Of a DNA stretch of 64,000 nt, positions 42,342 through 51,648 are shown one piece after another. Position numbers and translations under genes: made by a program. The notes below the pieces were generated by a model. It searched no databases. It was given only the letters and a program-made list of their open reading frames with translations, and had not been told where the DNA came from. Position 1 is the stretch's first letter. Every line of letters begins with the position of its first letter. The DNA is taken from the NCBI GenBank assembly GCA_018971625.1, contig JAGXAJ010000008.1, positions 16,484 through 80,483 on the forward strand, given 5' to 3'. Source of the stretch: Pseudomonadota bacterium (GTDB lineage: Bacteria > Pseudomonadota > Alphaproteobacteria > Rhizobiales > Xanthobacteraceae).

Positions 42342-43409
42342 ATGCGCATCGCGCAGGTTGCTCCGCTAACGGAGGCTGTTCCACCCAAATTGTATGGCGG
42401 AACCGAACGGGTGGTACACTGGTTGACCGAGGAACTTGTCGCGTTGGGAAACGATGTCACGCTGTTCGCCAGCGGCGATTCCCGGACTTCCGCGAAACTT
42501 GACGCGACCTGGCCGAGGGCACTGCGGCTCGACGGATCGGTCCGCGATCCCAACGCGCTGCATATGGTGATGCTGGAGCGCGTTCGGCAAAAATGTGATG
42601 ACGAGGAATTCGACTTCCTGCACTTTCATCTCGATTACTACCCATTCTCCCTGTTCTACCGGCAGCCGACCCCATTTCTGACAACCCTGCATGGCAGGCT
42701 GGACCTGCCCGAGCACCAGCCGGTGTTCACGACCTTCTCTGACGTTCCCGTGATTTCGATTTCAAATGCACAGCGGCGTCCGGTGCCGCAGGCCAATTGG
42801 GTCCGCACCGTCCATCATGGTCTGCCGGAAAAGCTGCTGATGCCGCAGCAGGTTAGCCTTGGCTATCTCGCGGTGCTCGGCCGCATTGCACCGGAAAAGG
42901 GCGTCGACCGCGCGATCAGGATCGCGATCCGCTGCGGCATCCCGCTCAAGATCGCAGCCAAGGTCGATCGCGCCGATCAGGATTATTACGACGAAGTAAT
43001 TCGTCCGCTGATGGATCACCCGCTCGTCGACTATGTCGGCGAAATAGGCGATCATGAAAAATCCGATTTTCTGAGCGGCGCGATTGGGCTGCTCGTTCCG
43101 ATCGACTGGCCCGAACCCTTCGGGATCGTCATGATCGAAGCTATGGCCTGCGGCACGCCGGTGATCGCCTACAATCGGGGCTCCGTCCCCGAGGTGATCG
43201 ATGTCGGCCTGACAGGCTTTATCGTCGAGGACGAAATCAGCGCGGTCGCCGCCGTCAACCGGCTTTCCGAACTGAACCGCGACGCGATCCGAAAGCAGTT
43301 CGAGGCGCGCTTCACCGCGCGGCGCATGGCGCTCGACTATCTCGCAGCCTATCGCAGCCTGACGGAAGCTACGGAGCCACGGATCAAGCTCGTGAGCAGC
43401 GCGGAATAG
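42342..43409 (+). CDS. Glycosyltransferase family 4
   Basis: A 355-residue GT-B fold transferase. N-terminal acceptor half: RIAQVAPLTEAVPPKLYGGT (loop at the start) and LHFHLDYYPFSLFY. C-terminal donor half: YLAVLGRIAPEKGVDRAIRI and EPFGIVMIEAMACGTPVIAY, with the EX7E-type glutamates. It transfers a sugar from a nucleotide donor. It is divergent from the ABC exporter, with 323 bp between starts. Together with the exporter and glucosidase it suggests a small glycan-related set; the product is unknown. Confidence 0.92.
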   Translation: MRIAQVAPLTEAVPPKLYGGTERVVHWLTEELVALGNDVTLFASGDSRTSAKLDATWPRALRLDGSVRDPNALHMVMLERVRQKCDDEEFDFLHFHLDYYPFSLFYRQPTPFLTTLHGRLDLPEHQPVFTTFSDVPVISISNAQRRPVPQANWVRTVHHGLPEKLLMPQQVSLGYLAVLGRIAPEKGVDRAIRIAIRCGIPLKIAAKVDRADQDYYDEVIRPLMDHPLVDYVGEIGDHEKSDFLSGAIGLLVPIDWPEPFGIVMIEAMACGTPVIAYNRGSVPEVIDVGLTGFIVEDEISAVAAVNRLSELNRDAIRKQFEARFTARRMALDYLAAYRSLTEATEPRIKLVSSAE

Positions 43410-43431
43410 ACAGCGTTTCGCTACGGGTATT

Positions 43432-43495
43432 CGTCATGCCCGGCAGAAGCGCGAGGCGCGTTCTTCGTGCTAGATTAGATGTCCGGGCATGACGG
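43432..43495. repeat. CGTCATGCCCGG...CCGGGCATGACGG inverted repeat
   Basis: cgtcatgcccggcagaagcg at one end and gatgtccgggcatgacgg at the other form reverse-complement arms of about 12 bp around a GC-rich centre. It lies 22 bases after the glycosyltransferase stop, a place where the hairpin could end transcription. Confidence 0.8.
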
Positions 43496-43727
43496 TGGGA
43501 GAAACGGCCGGCGGCGGCTGCCTAACTCGCCATCGTCCGCTTCGGCCCGACGATCTCGAACATGCGACATCAGCTCGCCAGCCGCCCGCGCAAACGGGCC
43601 GAAATGGCGCGCGCCTTTCACCCCGCCCGGCTTTGTCCGCGCCAGCCACATCTTTGTGCTCGAAACAAATCAGAACAAGGCAGGAATAGCCGGCAGAGAA
43701 CCGGGCTCGACAATCCGGTGACCGATA

Positions 43728-43895
43728 TTACCGGTTAACCGACGAGAATTCCGTGCTGCAATTTCGTCCACATTCCGGTTCGGGCGCTGCAATAAACCAG
43801 ATCAATACGAAGGTGCAAAACGCGAGTACCGCAATGCAGCCGGATACCACCATGGTGACGTCTTCGCTGTCGGCATTTTGAAGCCATTTGCGCAT
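43728..43895 (-). CDS. Small single-pass membrane protein, hypothetical
   Basis: A 55-residue ORF not in the ORF track. Sequence begins MRKWLQNADSEDVTMVV, followed by a hydrophobic helix (CIAVLAFCTFVLIWFIA) and a Cys-containing tail (EPECGRNCSTEF). GGGAGG lies 6 bases before the ATG. This is the N-cytoplasmic or N-periplasmic single-pass type common among small rhizobial proteins. Function unknown. The coherent TM segment and ribosome site are the only support. Confidence 0.55.
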   Translation of the reverse strand: MRKWLQNADSEDVTMVVSGCIAVLAFCTFVLIWFIAAPEPECGRNCSTEFSSVNR

Positions 43896-44473
43896 CTCAA
43901 GCCTCCCGGACCGAACCCATCAACAACAACGATATGTCCTGCCCACGGCCTGTTACGTTAAAATGGCGCCTCGATCAACCGGCACCGCTGATTGAACCAC
44001 AGCCATTCACGGACAACCGCGCCGCGCGTGCCTACCCGACCAGCCGCGCATACTTCGCCCGTGCATCGCATCGGGGCGATGACGCGCGACGGCTACTTCC
44101 ATCCCGCGCGGCGCGCATCAGGCCTTATGTGCTGACAATGGCGCGGCGGTTGACGCGTATGGGACCGGTCAGCGCCGGGCAAACCACAAAACTCTGCAAC
44201 CAGATCACTGTCGGTTGCGCGAGGCACCGACGTCGATGCGCTCGAGATCTACGAATTATCGGCGTTGCAGGGCGGCAAATAACCGGTCCTGACATCATCA
44301 GCCGATTTCAGATGGGCTTACGGCAAAAATGCCATATAAAAATGCGTATTATGTCGCAAACGCCACAACATTTCTGAGCGGTCCGGCTTACGTCTCCCGC
44401 AAAGGAGACGAAGATGTTACGGGATTGCCAACAACTATCTATCAGATATGATAGCCTTCCAAACGGAGGTGCC
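43896..44473. other. Gene-poor stretch without recognised features
   Basis: About 580 bp. Open frames here give no recognisable domain or coding character. The right end (gcaaaggagacgaagatg at about 44399-44416) includes a possible alternative start for the DUF6471 gene with its own Shine-Dalgarno sequence. No RNA gene seen. Confidence 0.5.
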
Positions 44474-44716
44474 ATGAACGTCAAATCCGAAGCGGAATGG
44501 GCTGAACGGGCCGGCGCCTTCCTGAAGCACAAGGTGAAAGATGCCGACATCACCTACATCGAGCTAGCCAGGCGGCTCAGGAAGCATGGAATAATGGAAA
44601 CGGAAGCCTCGATCACCAACAAGCTGGCGAGAGGGACATTCCCGGCAACATTCTTTCTTGCCTGTATTGCGGCGCTGGAACTGGACGGGATAGCAATGAA
44701 GGAAATCTTACCGTAG
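44474..44716 (+). CDS. DUF6471 domain protein
   Basis: An 80-residue protein (EAEWAERAGAFLKHKVKDAD, ITYIELARRLRKHGIMETEA, SITNKLARGTFPATFFLACI). The helical pattern with IELARRLRKHG and SITNKLARG looks like a small HTH-type fold. I recognise the family as DUF6471, of unknown function, probably DNA-binding. Start ATG at 44474 with GGAGG 5 bases upstream; an ATG at 44414 would add 20 residues. Confidence 0.8.
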   Translation: MNVKSEAEWAERAGAFLKHKVKDADITYIELARRLRKHGIMETEASITNKLARGTFPATFFLACIAALELDGIAMKEILP

Positions 44717-44823
44717 CTACGTCCAGGCGCTTATACAGAGCGCTGCCAAGAAAATGTTCGTTGATCCGCGCCGGATCGGCTGCTCGCGGTGGCAGTGGCA
44801 AAAGCGCGCAGAGGGAGCCTGCG

Positions 44824-45327
44824 ATGAAGCTGCCACCTGCGCTCCGCATCGCGCTGATCTCGATCCTGCCATTGGCGTGCGGCGTCGCTGCCGAAACGGC
44901 TCGCGCGCAGACCCGTAAACCCTCTGCGAATGAAATCGTCTCGATCCGGACCTGCGCGACCAGGAACAAGGACAATCTGGAGAACGGCGAGCGGCTGTGC
45001 CTCTTTAGGCTTGTCGCCCAACCCTGCATGGGAAAGCAGCCCGACAACGCCAGCGAGCAGGCCGCGGCCGACTGCTTCGGAATGGAAGGCGCGATCTGGG
45101 ACGGATTACTCAACGAAAATTACCAAGCGTTGCTCGACACACTCGATTCCGACCAGACCATCAAGGCTCAGGCCATGCAGCGCGCCTGGATCGCCTATCG
45201 CGATACCACTTGCCAGTTCTACGACGACAAGATCCGCGGTTCGATGTCGGTCCGGATGCATGCCGCCTGCGTCGCGCGCGAGACCGCGCGACGGTCCATG
45301 CTGCTCAAATTCTTCGTCGATTTATAG
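44824..45327 (+). CDS. LprI-like (DUF1311) secreted protein
   Basis: A 167-residue protein with a signal peptide (ALRIALISILPLACGVAAET, then ARA). The mature part has the LprI pattern of spaced Cys residues: IRTCATRN, RLCLFRLVAQPCMGKQ, AAADCFGMEG, RDTTCQFYDD and MHAACVARETARRSMLL. The last block RAWIAYRDTTC is the family signature. LprI proteins inhibit lysozyme in mycobacteria, but most members have unknown roles in the envelope. Start ATG at 44824. It is followed by a non-coding tract. Confidence 0.88.
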   Translation: MKLPPALRIALISILPLACGVAAETARAQTRKPSANEIVSIRTCATRNKDNLENGERLCLFRLVAQPCMGKQPDNASEQAAADCFGMEGAIWDGLLNENYQALLDTLDSDQTIKAQAMQRAWIAYRDTTCQFYDDKIRGSMSVRMHAACVARETARRSMLLKFFVDL

Positions 45328-45695
45328 GTCGAACTTCCCGTGTTGGTTCCGGTGCCATGCCCGGCCTCACGCATCACAAAAGACCAAGAATCCTCGCAGG
45401 ATGTAACACCTGATGCACAACGTGGATGCGCTTTCCCGAAGCAAAATTCGCGGCAGAACCGATTTCCATCGTTTCCACCAGCGGCAACGACATCTCGATC
45501 GAGATGTCGTCATCGAAACGCCCACAGCCATCGGCCTTTCACCAGCCGTCCCGAGAACGTGGTCAACTTTCCAGATGACAATACGTACACCGGCAAACTC
45601 CAGCCGCCAAACGCGATCGAACGGTCGAATTGGTTTTGGGCGAAATCTTGAAGTCTTCGAACAGGCTCGCCATGACTGTCGTGAGCAGGAAGCAG
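45328..45695. other. Intergenic tract, possibly degenerate coding sequence
   Basis: About 370 bp between the LprI-like gene and the convergent permease gene. Two frames give stretches that look protein-like (FTSRPENVVNFPDDNTYTGK, then [15 protein letters not shown] in the next frame), so this may be a decayed gene, but I cannot name it. Confidence 0.35.
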
Positions 45696-47174
45696 CTAGC
45701 CGGTCCTGGCGATCCGACTGTGTCTTGAGCCATAGACGAAATAGATTGCAAGCCCGATCGTGAGCCAGACCACTAGCCGTATCCAGGTATCGGCCGGCAG
45801 TCCGAACATCAGGAACAGCGAGACCAGCACGCCACCTGGCCCGACCAGCCAGATCGCGGGCGCCCTGAACGGCCGCTTCAGGCCGGGTTTGGCAATCCGC
45901 AGCACCAGCGTGCCGAGCGACACGATCGCAAAGGCGAACAATGTCCCGATGCTGACGAGTTCGCCGATCAACTCGATCGGCAACAATCCGGCAAGCAGCG
46001 CTACGCCGATGCCGGTGCCTGCCGTGGCGACATAAGGCGTGCGAAAGCGCGGATGAATTTTTGCGGCGATCGGCGGCAACAAGCCGTCATGCGCCATGGC
46101 GCGGAGAATCCGGGGTTGCGCCAGCAGGGTCACCAGGATCACCGAGGTGAGGCCAAGGATGATGCCGAGCTTGATCAGAGGGCCAAGCCAGCCAACGCCG
46201 GCCGCATCGATGCCAATCGCGATCGGATCGGGCACGTCCAGCCGGTCGTACGGCACGATTCCCGTGAGGATGAAGCCAACGGCGACATAAAGCACGGTGC
46301 AAATCACCAGCGATCCCATGATGCCGATCGGCATGTCACGGTCGGGCACCCTCGCCTCCTGCGCCGCGGTCGAGACGGCATCGAATCCAATATAGGCAAA
46401 GAACACCACGGCCGCGCCGCGCAGCACCCCGGACCATCCGAACACGCCCGGGCCGGCATTGGGCGGGATGAAGGCGCCCGCGGGATTACCGGATGTAACC
46501 CAGTTCGCGGTGCTGAAAGCCGGCAGGGCGCAAACGATAAACAGCACGATGACGATCAACTTCAACGCCACGATGAAGTCGTTGAACCACGCGGTCGCCT
46601 TGATGCCGACCGTCAGCAAGGCCGAGATCACCACGACGACGAATACCGCAGGGATATTGAGGATGGCCCCGCTCCACGACCAGGTGTGGTGCGCGGCATC
46701 GAAAACATAAGGCGCGGAAGCGAACTTCGCGGGGATATTGAGGCCGAAATCGTGGGCGACGTTCACGACATAGCCGGACCAGCCGACGGCGACCGCGGCC
46801 GCCGCCACCGCATATTCAAGGATCAGATCCCAGCCGATGATCCAGGCGATCAACTCGCCCATCGTCGCGTAGGCATAAGTGTAGGCGCTGCCGCTGATTG
46901 GAATGGCCGAGGACAATTCGGCATAGCACAGGCCGGCAAACGCGCACGCCACCGCGCCGAGCGTAAAGGACAGCGTGACCGCCGGCCCGGCATTGGCTGC
47001 GGCCGCATGACCCGTCAGAACAAAAATGCCGGCGCCGATGGTGCCGCCGATCCCCAGCCCCACCAAATTGAGCGCGGACAGCGCGCGTTTGGGGGCCTGG
47101 TCCCCGCCGTCATCGCCTTGGGCTGCTTCCTGCTCCAATATCGCGGCCGACTTCCGTGCCCAGAAATTTGCCAA
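45696..47174 (-). CDS. APC-family amino acid permease (cationic amino acid transporter type)
   Basis: A 492-residue inner-membrane carrier with about 12 helices. [20 protein letters not shown] is the substrate-binding first helix of the APC family; [20 protein letters not shown] and [20 protein letters not shown] are helix 2-3 and helix 6 signatures. It resembles YhdG/CAT-type importers of basic or other amino acids. It is a single gene with unrelated surroundings; the upstream region is AT-richer than the gene. Confidence 0.92.
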   Translation of the reverse strand: MANFWARKSAAILEQEAAQGDDGGDQAPKRALSALNLVGLGIGGTIGAGIFVLTGHAAAANAGPAVTLSFTLGAVACAFAGLCYAELSSAIPISGSAYTYAYATMGELIAWIIGWDLILEYAVAAAAVAVGWSGYVVNVAHDFGLNIPAKFASAPYVFDAAHHTWSWSGAILNIPAVFVVVVISALLTVGIKATAWFNDFIVALKLIVIVLFIVCALPAFSTANWVTSGNPAGAFIPPNAGPGVFGWSGVLRGAAVVFFAYIGFDAVSTAAQEARVPDRDMPIGIMGSLVICTVLYVAVGFILTGIVPYDRLDVPDPIAIGIDAAGVGWLGPLIKLGIILGLTSVILVTLLAQPRILRAMAHDGLLPPIAAKIHPRFRTPYVATAGTGIGVALLAGLLPIELIGELVSIGTLFAFAIVSLGTLVLRIAKPGLKRPFRAPAIWLVGPGGVLVSLFLMFGLPADTWIRLVVWLTIGLAIYFVYGSRHSRIARTG

Positions 47175-47454
47175 CCCGCGCCCTCTGAAAAATCAACGAT
47201 TGAAATATCATAACCTATCAGACCGAATTTGGTCGCCTGACCGTTCGCGGGAAGATCCGACACGGCGGCAAATTTACACCAACCGTAGACATCGTCTCGC
47301 ATCCGGCGGCAAACTACGCCTGTATCACATTTTGTCGCGAGAGATTGGAGGTGGGTTTCCTCAGCGAGTGAAAGCCGCACGTCGTTGCGACCGCCACCGT
47401 TGTCGGCCGCAAGTTGCGCAATGGCGTTGACGTGCGCGTCATGCGAGCACCCAT

Positions 47455-47486
47455 GACAGGATCAGACACCGACAGGATCAGACACC
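47455..47486. repeat. 16-bp perfect tandem duplication
   Basis: gacaggatcagacacc occurs twice in direct succession (47455-47470 and 47471-47486) in the permease upstream region. Confidence 0.95.
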
Positions 47487-47641
47487 GGAACTTTTCGTCC
47501 GCAGGAATCGGTTTGGCAGGAACAAGTAAGCATCGCACCGCAAGGAATCTTGCCATGTTGCGGGCGATATAGTCAAAATCATCGGGATTTATGAAAACGG
47601 TAAATGGGCGCGTTCTCTACCTCGACGCCGAACTCGCTTTC

Positions 47642-47667
47642 CTCCAAGTACTGACTCCAAGTACTGA
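47642..47667. repeat. 13-bp perfect tandem duplication
   Basis: ctccaagtactga occurs twice in succession (47642-47654, 47655-47667). The 13-base length shifts the reading frame of any gene across it. Confidence 0.95.
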
Positions 47668-47807
47668 ATTGTAAGCAAAACTCGTACTGCTGTCGGCACA
47701 GCAGAAAGTGTACCCTCGTCCGTTCCTCCCAGCCAAGCAATGTGACACTTGCCGCATTCGTTCTCGTACTGGACAAGTCCTCTTATTTGACTCCCTCCAT
47801 TTTTGGC

Positions 47808-48044
47808 TCAAATGCCATTGTTCGCCTCTGGCAGAATCTGGCTCCAGCACGATCGAAGCAAAACGACGCGCTGTCCAATCGCAGCACCCGCTGCTTTTAC
47901 ATCCTTGAGCGCACCCTGTACCCACGCGGCCTCTGCCTCGATCGTGTTCGAGATGGCCGTAAGGGAAGCCTCCACAAGGGTAAGTTGGCTTTGAATCGCG
48001 CCCCGCAGGCTGCCGTCGCTCGAACCGCCTTCACCTCCCGACAT
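47808..48044 (-). CDS. Hypothetical small protein with strong ribosome-binding site
   Basis: A 78-residue ORF starting MSGGEGGSSDGSLRGAIQSQ and continuing LTLVEASLTAISNTIEAEAA, an amphipathic helical region. The ATG is preceded by AAAAGGGGAGGAAGGC, an unusually good Shine-Dalgarno sequence, which is the best evidence that it is real. The end (LLRSCWSQILPEANNGI) looks less coherent and may be a frameshifted tail running into the duplicated tract downstream. No family recognised. Confidence 0.5.
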   Translation of the reverse strand: MSGGEGGSSDGSLRGAIQSQLTLVEASLTAISNTIEAEAAWVQGALKDVKAAGAAIGQRVVLLRSCWSQILPEANNGI

Positions 48045-48782
48045 GCCTTCCTCCCCTTTTGCTAGCGAGCATTATTTGCCATCTGCGCGATGATGAACTT
48101 CCCGCCGCGCGAGGTTTTGAGTTGAAGCAGAACAATCGACAAACTGACAAGTGCACGACAAGCTGACAAGTGCAATTTTCCCCAAATTTATTTCCGAATG
48201 CGACAAAGTCTATTCATAGATCGAGCGCGTAAAATCGGTCAGAGTAGAGAAATATCAATCCATCTTGAAAGACAAACAAGGCGCCGTTGAAGACAGCAAA
48301 GGCAATCGTGAATGACGAAAAGTCTTGTTTGGCAACGGAAAAGAACAAAAGAGTGTAGAGAAAGAGAAACTTGTTTTTCTCTTGTGCTCAACAGAGGACA
48401 TCGTCTCACATCTGACAGCCAATTACGTCACATTCTCTCGCGACGGATTGGACGTGGTGCCTTTCCTCGATGAGTACCAGCCCGGACCATCGTTGCGAGT
48501 GTCAGCGATAGCGCGCAAACTCACGTTATCTATGACTGTATATATCGCGGCTGCAATCACTGGGCGACGGTATTTCGAAATATCAATATATGAATGGGGT
48601 ACAGCGCAGCAATCCTGCCATTGCAGTGCTTTCAAGCCGGCGCAGTTGCTCTGAAACGCGGAATTTGCCAACGTCTTCAAGCTGATTTGCCCTGTCCAGT
48701 CCCTGCCCTAAAAATATTCCTGTTTCCTTTCGCGGCAAATCACTTGCCTATCTCTTGCTGTCCCGCGCTCGAGGAGGGGCGT
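48045..48782. other. AT-richer tract without firm gene
   Basis: About 740 bp with lower GC than the window. It contains an imperfect 19-bp tandem duplication (48137-48174). The plus-strand ORF 48325-48654 has only a TTG start, no ribosome site and no recognised domain, so it is not called. Possible transferred or decayed DNA. Confidence 0.45.
48137..48174. repeat. 19-bp tandem duplication with one mismatch
   Basis: cgacaaactgacaagtgca is followed directly by cgacaagctgacaagtgca; the only difference is one A/G change at position 7. Confidence 0.92.
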
Positions 48783-49260
48783 ATCATGATCGTCACGAAC
48801 GTTGGGCGTGGGATGCGGTGGACGCGGCAGCGTCGTCGCGCGAGGGGATCGCAGGGCCGGTTGCAAGGCCGGTGAGCGATGATCTCGCGTGTGAACGAAC
48901 GACGCTGCTCTCCGTCTTTGTCAAAGCCTTGCCGGATGTGCACATGCCGCGAGGGCCCCTTGGCGAAAGGCGGGTCGCGTACGGCAAAACCATGTGGTCC
49001 TGGCACCCGTTGCTGGTGTCAAGACCGGCGGAGGTGTTTCGAACCTAACCGGGTTTCGAAGCGCCATTAATCTGCTGGTGACGGTGGCGAGACGAATTCG
49101 TCGCCGGGGAGCGTGGCATAAGCCGTTAAAACCATTGCGCAGGGAAATGCCGGGTGTTCCGGAGTACCTATAGTGACTACCGTGAGCATTTTTTGCTGCA
49201 CACGGCTGCGGGTGCCCCGCGCACCCGGCATTCCCCGCGCCTCTCTTGAGGTCGCCCCGC
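48783..49260. repeat. Long interspersed repeat (Bradyrhizobium type)
   Basis: About 480 bp beginning tcatgatcgtcacgaacgtt and including gcaaaaccatgtggtcctgg, cacccgttgctggtgtcaag, gacgaattcgtcgccgggga and gcgcacccggcattccccgc. I recall near-identical stretches scattered in many copies in Bradyrhizobium genomes, where short spurious hypothetical ORFs are often annotated on them. Only one copy is in this window, so its repeat status rests on memory. The ORFs across it are not called. Confidence 0.5.
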
Positions 49261-49425
49261 GCCATCACTTGAGAGTCGCGTGCGCCTTCATGCTTTCTGC
49301 GGCGCAACACGATGCAAAACTCGGGCGCGTTGCGCCGCGACATCGCGGACCCATGCCCGAACGGCTGTTTGAAAATCGAATCCGCAAGGCGCGCAAGCGA
49401 CGCGATTGATCTGGATTTTTCCTGC

Positions 49426-49986
49426 TCATGACGATTTGCCGCCGTCGGGCGGAACGAACCGCCCGTAGCCGCCGCGCGCAAACAATAACGGCTCCTGGCC
49501 ATTATAGGCATAGGCTTCGACTGCGCCGAGGAAAATGACGTGGTCGCCGCCATAATAGCGGTTGGCCGCGCGGCATTGAAAGTTTGCCACGCTGTTGGCG
49601 AGGATCGGCGCATTGCCCAGACCCGGCGTCCATTCAACTCCAGCGAACCTGTCGCTGGAGTATCGGGCAAATCGGCTGGCAAGTTCCTGCTGCGACGCAC
49701 CCAGGATATTGACCGCGAAATGGCTGGCGTTCTGGAAAATGGTCAAGCCCTGCGAAAACATCCCGAGGCTCCAGAGCACCAGCGGCGGGTTCAGCGAGAC
49801 CGAGGCGAACGAGTTGCAGGTCAGCCCATAGGGCCTGCCATCCTTGGTGGCCGCCGTGATGATGGTGACGCCGGTCGCAAACGTTCCAAGGGCGTTGCGA
49901 AAATCCCGCGGATCGATCGCCGAACTGTCGCTGGCGAGTTCGGCTGCGGGATCCGGATCGGTCGGATGCTTGGGGGTGTCGTTCAT
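49426..49986 (-). CDS. Flavin reductase of a two-component monooxygenase
   Basis: A 186-residue flavin reductase-like (FMN-binding split barrel) protein. DFRNALGTFATGVTIITAAT, GLTCNSFASVSLNPPLVLWS and FAVNILGASQQELASRFAR are the standard motifs; GDHVIFLGAVEAYAYNGQEP closes the domain. It reduces FMN or FAD with NAD(P)H and feeds the reduced flavin to an oxygenase. Its start lies 10 bases after the stop of the oxygenase-like gene, so the pair is cotranscribed. Confidence 0.92.
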   Translation of the reverse strand: MNDTPKHPTDPDPAAELASDSSAIDPRDFRNALGTFATGVTIITAATKDGRPYGLTCNSFASVSLNPPLVLWSLGMFSQGLTIFQNASHFAVNILGASQQELASRFARYSSDRFAGVEWTPGLGNAPILANSVANFQCRAANRYYGGDHVIFLGAVEAYAYNGQEPLLFARGGYGRFVPPDGGKSS

Positions 49987-49996
49987 CCGGGCGATC

Positions 49997-51229
49997 TCAG
50001 AGCGTCAGGTTTTCCGATGGCAGGCCAAGCGCGACGCGACCGTAATTGGTGCCGGCCGCATCGAAGTTGAAAGCCAGATGGGAATTGATTGCATGCGCAT
50101 CGCGAAACTGGCGTTGCAATGCGCCGCTCATGTATAAACCACGGGCACCGCTCGCTGAAAACAGCAATGAAACCGCTTCCGTGCAGAGATTGACCGAAAA
50201 CGCGCCATCGCGGCGCGCTTTGGCCTTGGTCGGAATGTCGGGCACGCGGCCGCGCCTGGCCGCGGCCATCGCCTCGATGCAGGTCGAGCGCATGATCAGC
50301 CGCGCCGCGTCGATCTTGGCGGAGGCTTCCGCGATCTTGATCTGCGTGCTCTGCAGGTCGCCGATCTTGGTGCGGTTATAAGTGGAGGCGCGATCCTGCG
50401 CGAGATCGACATAATCGTCGAGACAGGCCTGCGCGTTGCCGAGCGCCACTCCCGACAGCACATACGGAAACAGCGAAAACACGGGCAGCGTATACAGCGG
50501 GTTCGGATTGACGGCGCTGCCCGGCGTCGGACCGCCGCCGAGGGCGTTTACCGCCACCGTCAGCGGCTCGGCGACGAAGGCGTCATCGACCTGGACGTCG
50601 TTGGATCCGGTACCCCGTAGTCCCGTCGCATTCCATCTGTCGACGGTCTTGTAGTCGCTTTTCCGGAGCAGGAAGATCCGGTACTCGATGCCGTCGGCCT
50701 CGTCATCGGAAGTAACGACGCTGGCAAGCATATTCCACTGGCTGGAATCCACGCCGGAGGAGAACGGCCAATTGCCGCTCAGCACATAGCCGCCATCGAC
50801 TTTCCGGGCGCGTCCGGCCGGAAAGATAAAGGACGATGCAATCAGTGCATCGGGATTCTCGCCCCACACGAGGTCCTGGGCGCGTTTGTCAAACATGCCC
50901 AGCATCCAGTGATGGCTGGAAAGATTGGCGAGATTCCACGCCACCGACGCATCACCCCGCGCCAGCCGCTCGGCGCAATCGACCAGCGCGACATAGTCGA
51001 ACTCAGAACCGCCTACGCGTTGCGGCTGCAGCATCCTGAACAGGCCTGACTCGTGCAGTTCGCTTTCGGTCTCGGGCGGCAGCCGCCGCAACTCCTCGGT
51101 TCGCGATGCCCGTGCGCTCAGCTTAGGGATCAGCGCTTCGGCCCGCGCCAGCATCGCCGCATAGGCATTATCGCCTCCATTCGGGCTCGGGGACAGGCCC
51201 GCATTCGGGTCGCGACCGATAGCTGCCAT
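49997..51229 (-). CDS. Flavin-dependent monooxygenase, acyl-CoA dehydrogenase-fold (HsaA/HpaB-C2-like)
   Basis: A 410-residue protein with the acyl-CoA dehydrogenase fold: N-terminal helical domain (LPPETESELHESGLFRMLQP), a beta-domain (GGYVLSGNWPFSSGVDSSQW), and a C-terminal helical domain. It lacks the dehydrogenase Glu and is next to a flavin reductase, which is the arrangement of HsaA and p-hydroxyphenylacetate 3-hydroxylase C2 enzymes. It would hydroxylate an aromatic or heterocyclic substrate with reduced flavin and O2. Substrate unknown; no further pathway genes are nearby. Confidence 0.88.
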   Translation of the reverse strand: MAAIGRDPNAGLSPSPNGGDNAYAAMLARAEALIPKLSARASRTEELRRLPPETESELHESGLFRMLQPQRVGGSEFDYVALVDCAERLARGDASVAWNLANLSSHHWMLGMFDKRAQDLVWGENPDALIASSFIFPAGRARKVDGGYVLSGNWPFSSGVDSSQWNMLASVVTSDDEADGIEYRIFLLRKSDYKTVDRWNATGLRGTGSNDVQVDDAFVAEPLTVAVNALGGGPTPGSAVNPNPLYTLPVFSLFPYVLSGVALGNAQACLDDYVDLAQDRASTYNRTKIGDLQSTQIKIAEASAKIDAARLIMRSTCIEAMAAARRGRVPDIPTKAKARRDGAFSVNLCTEAVSLLFSASGARGLYMSGALQRQFRDAHAINSHLAFNFDAAGTNYGRVALGLPSENLTL

Positions 51230-51648
51230 TGCGAAATCCTCGCTACCTCACCCGACATGCGGTCTTAATACCCGGCCGACCAAGGTTCTTGGCGCCGATC
51301 GATCGGTGATTGAAGCCGGTCACCTTCATCGCTCGCTTTCCTTGATGCCGGCCTTTGATCCCATCTTCGACCGCACCGCAGCGAGGTTGACGAAACTGAC
51401 CAACGCTCGTTTATCGCCGGATCACTGGTTATTCAAGACACCGCCGCATTCGACCTCGGCATCATGGGGGCAATCACCTTGCCGAACGCGGAGGCAGATG
51501 GTCGGCGGCTTCGATGCGGCTGCCAGCCTCGCCAGGATTTTCTGAAAACACACGGCATCCGATTATCTTTCGTCAATGGAACCAGGCCACAATCTCGCGC
51601 GTTGCTGCAACGATTGCCAGAATCGCTCGCCAGCAATCGGTTACGTCG
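51230..51648. other. Intergenic stretch without recognised gene
   Basis: About 420 bp upstream of the small membrane protein gene. Frames such as PAFDPIFDRTAARLTKLTNA are moderately protein-like but I cannot match them to a family; possible decayed sequence. No repeat copy or RNA gene seen. Confidence 0.4.

Larger units (their letters stand above)
47175..47807. other. AT-richer tract with two short tandem duplications, no firm gene
   Basis: About 630 bp upstream of the permease gene. It contains the 16-bp duplication gacaggatcagacacc (47455-47486) and the 13-bp duplication ctccaagtactga (47642-47667). On the minus strand a frame ending EFGVEVENAPIYRFHKSR is interrupted exactly by the 13-bp duplication, which hints that a small gene was disrupted there. 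No known domain recognised. Confidence 0.45.

Noticed and set aside
48325-48654. 109-aa plus-strand ORF
   Set aside because: TTG start, no ribosome site and no domain; left as intergenic.
48921-49700. 259-aa minus-strand ORF
   Set aside because: Lies over the long repeat and over the flavin reductase in another frame; not coding.
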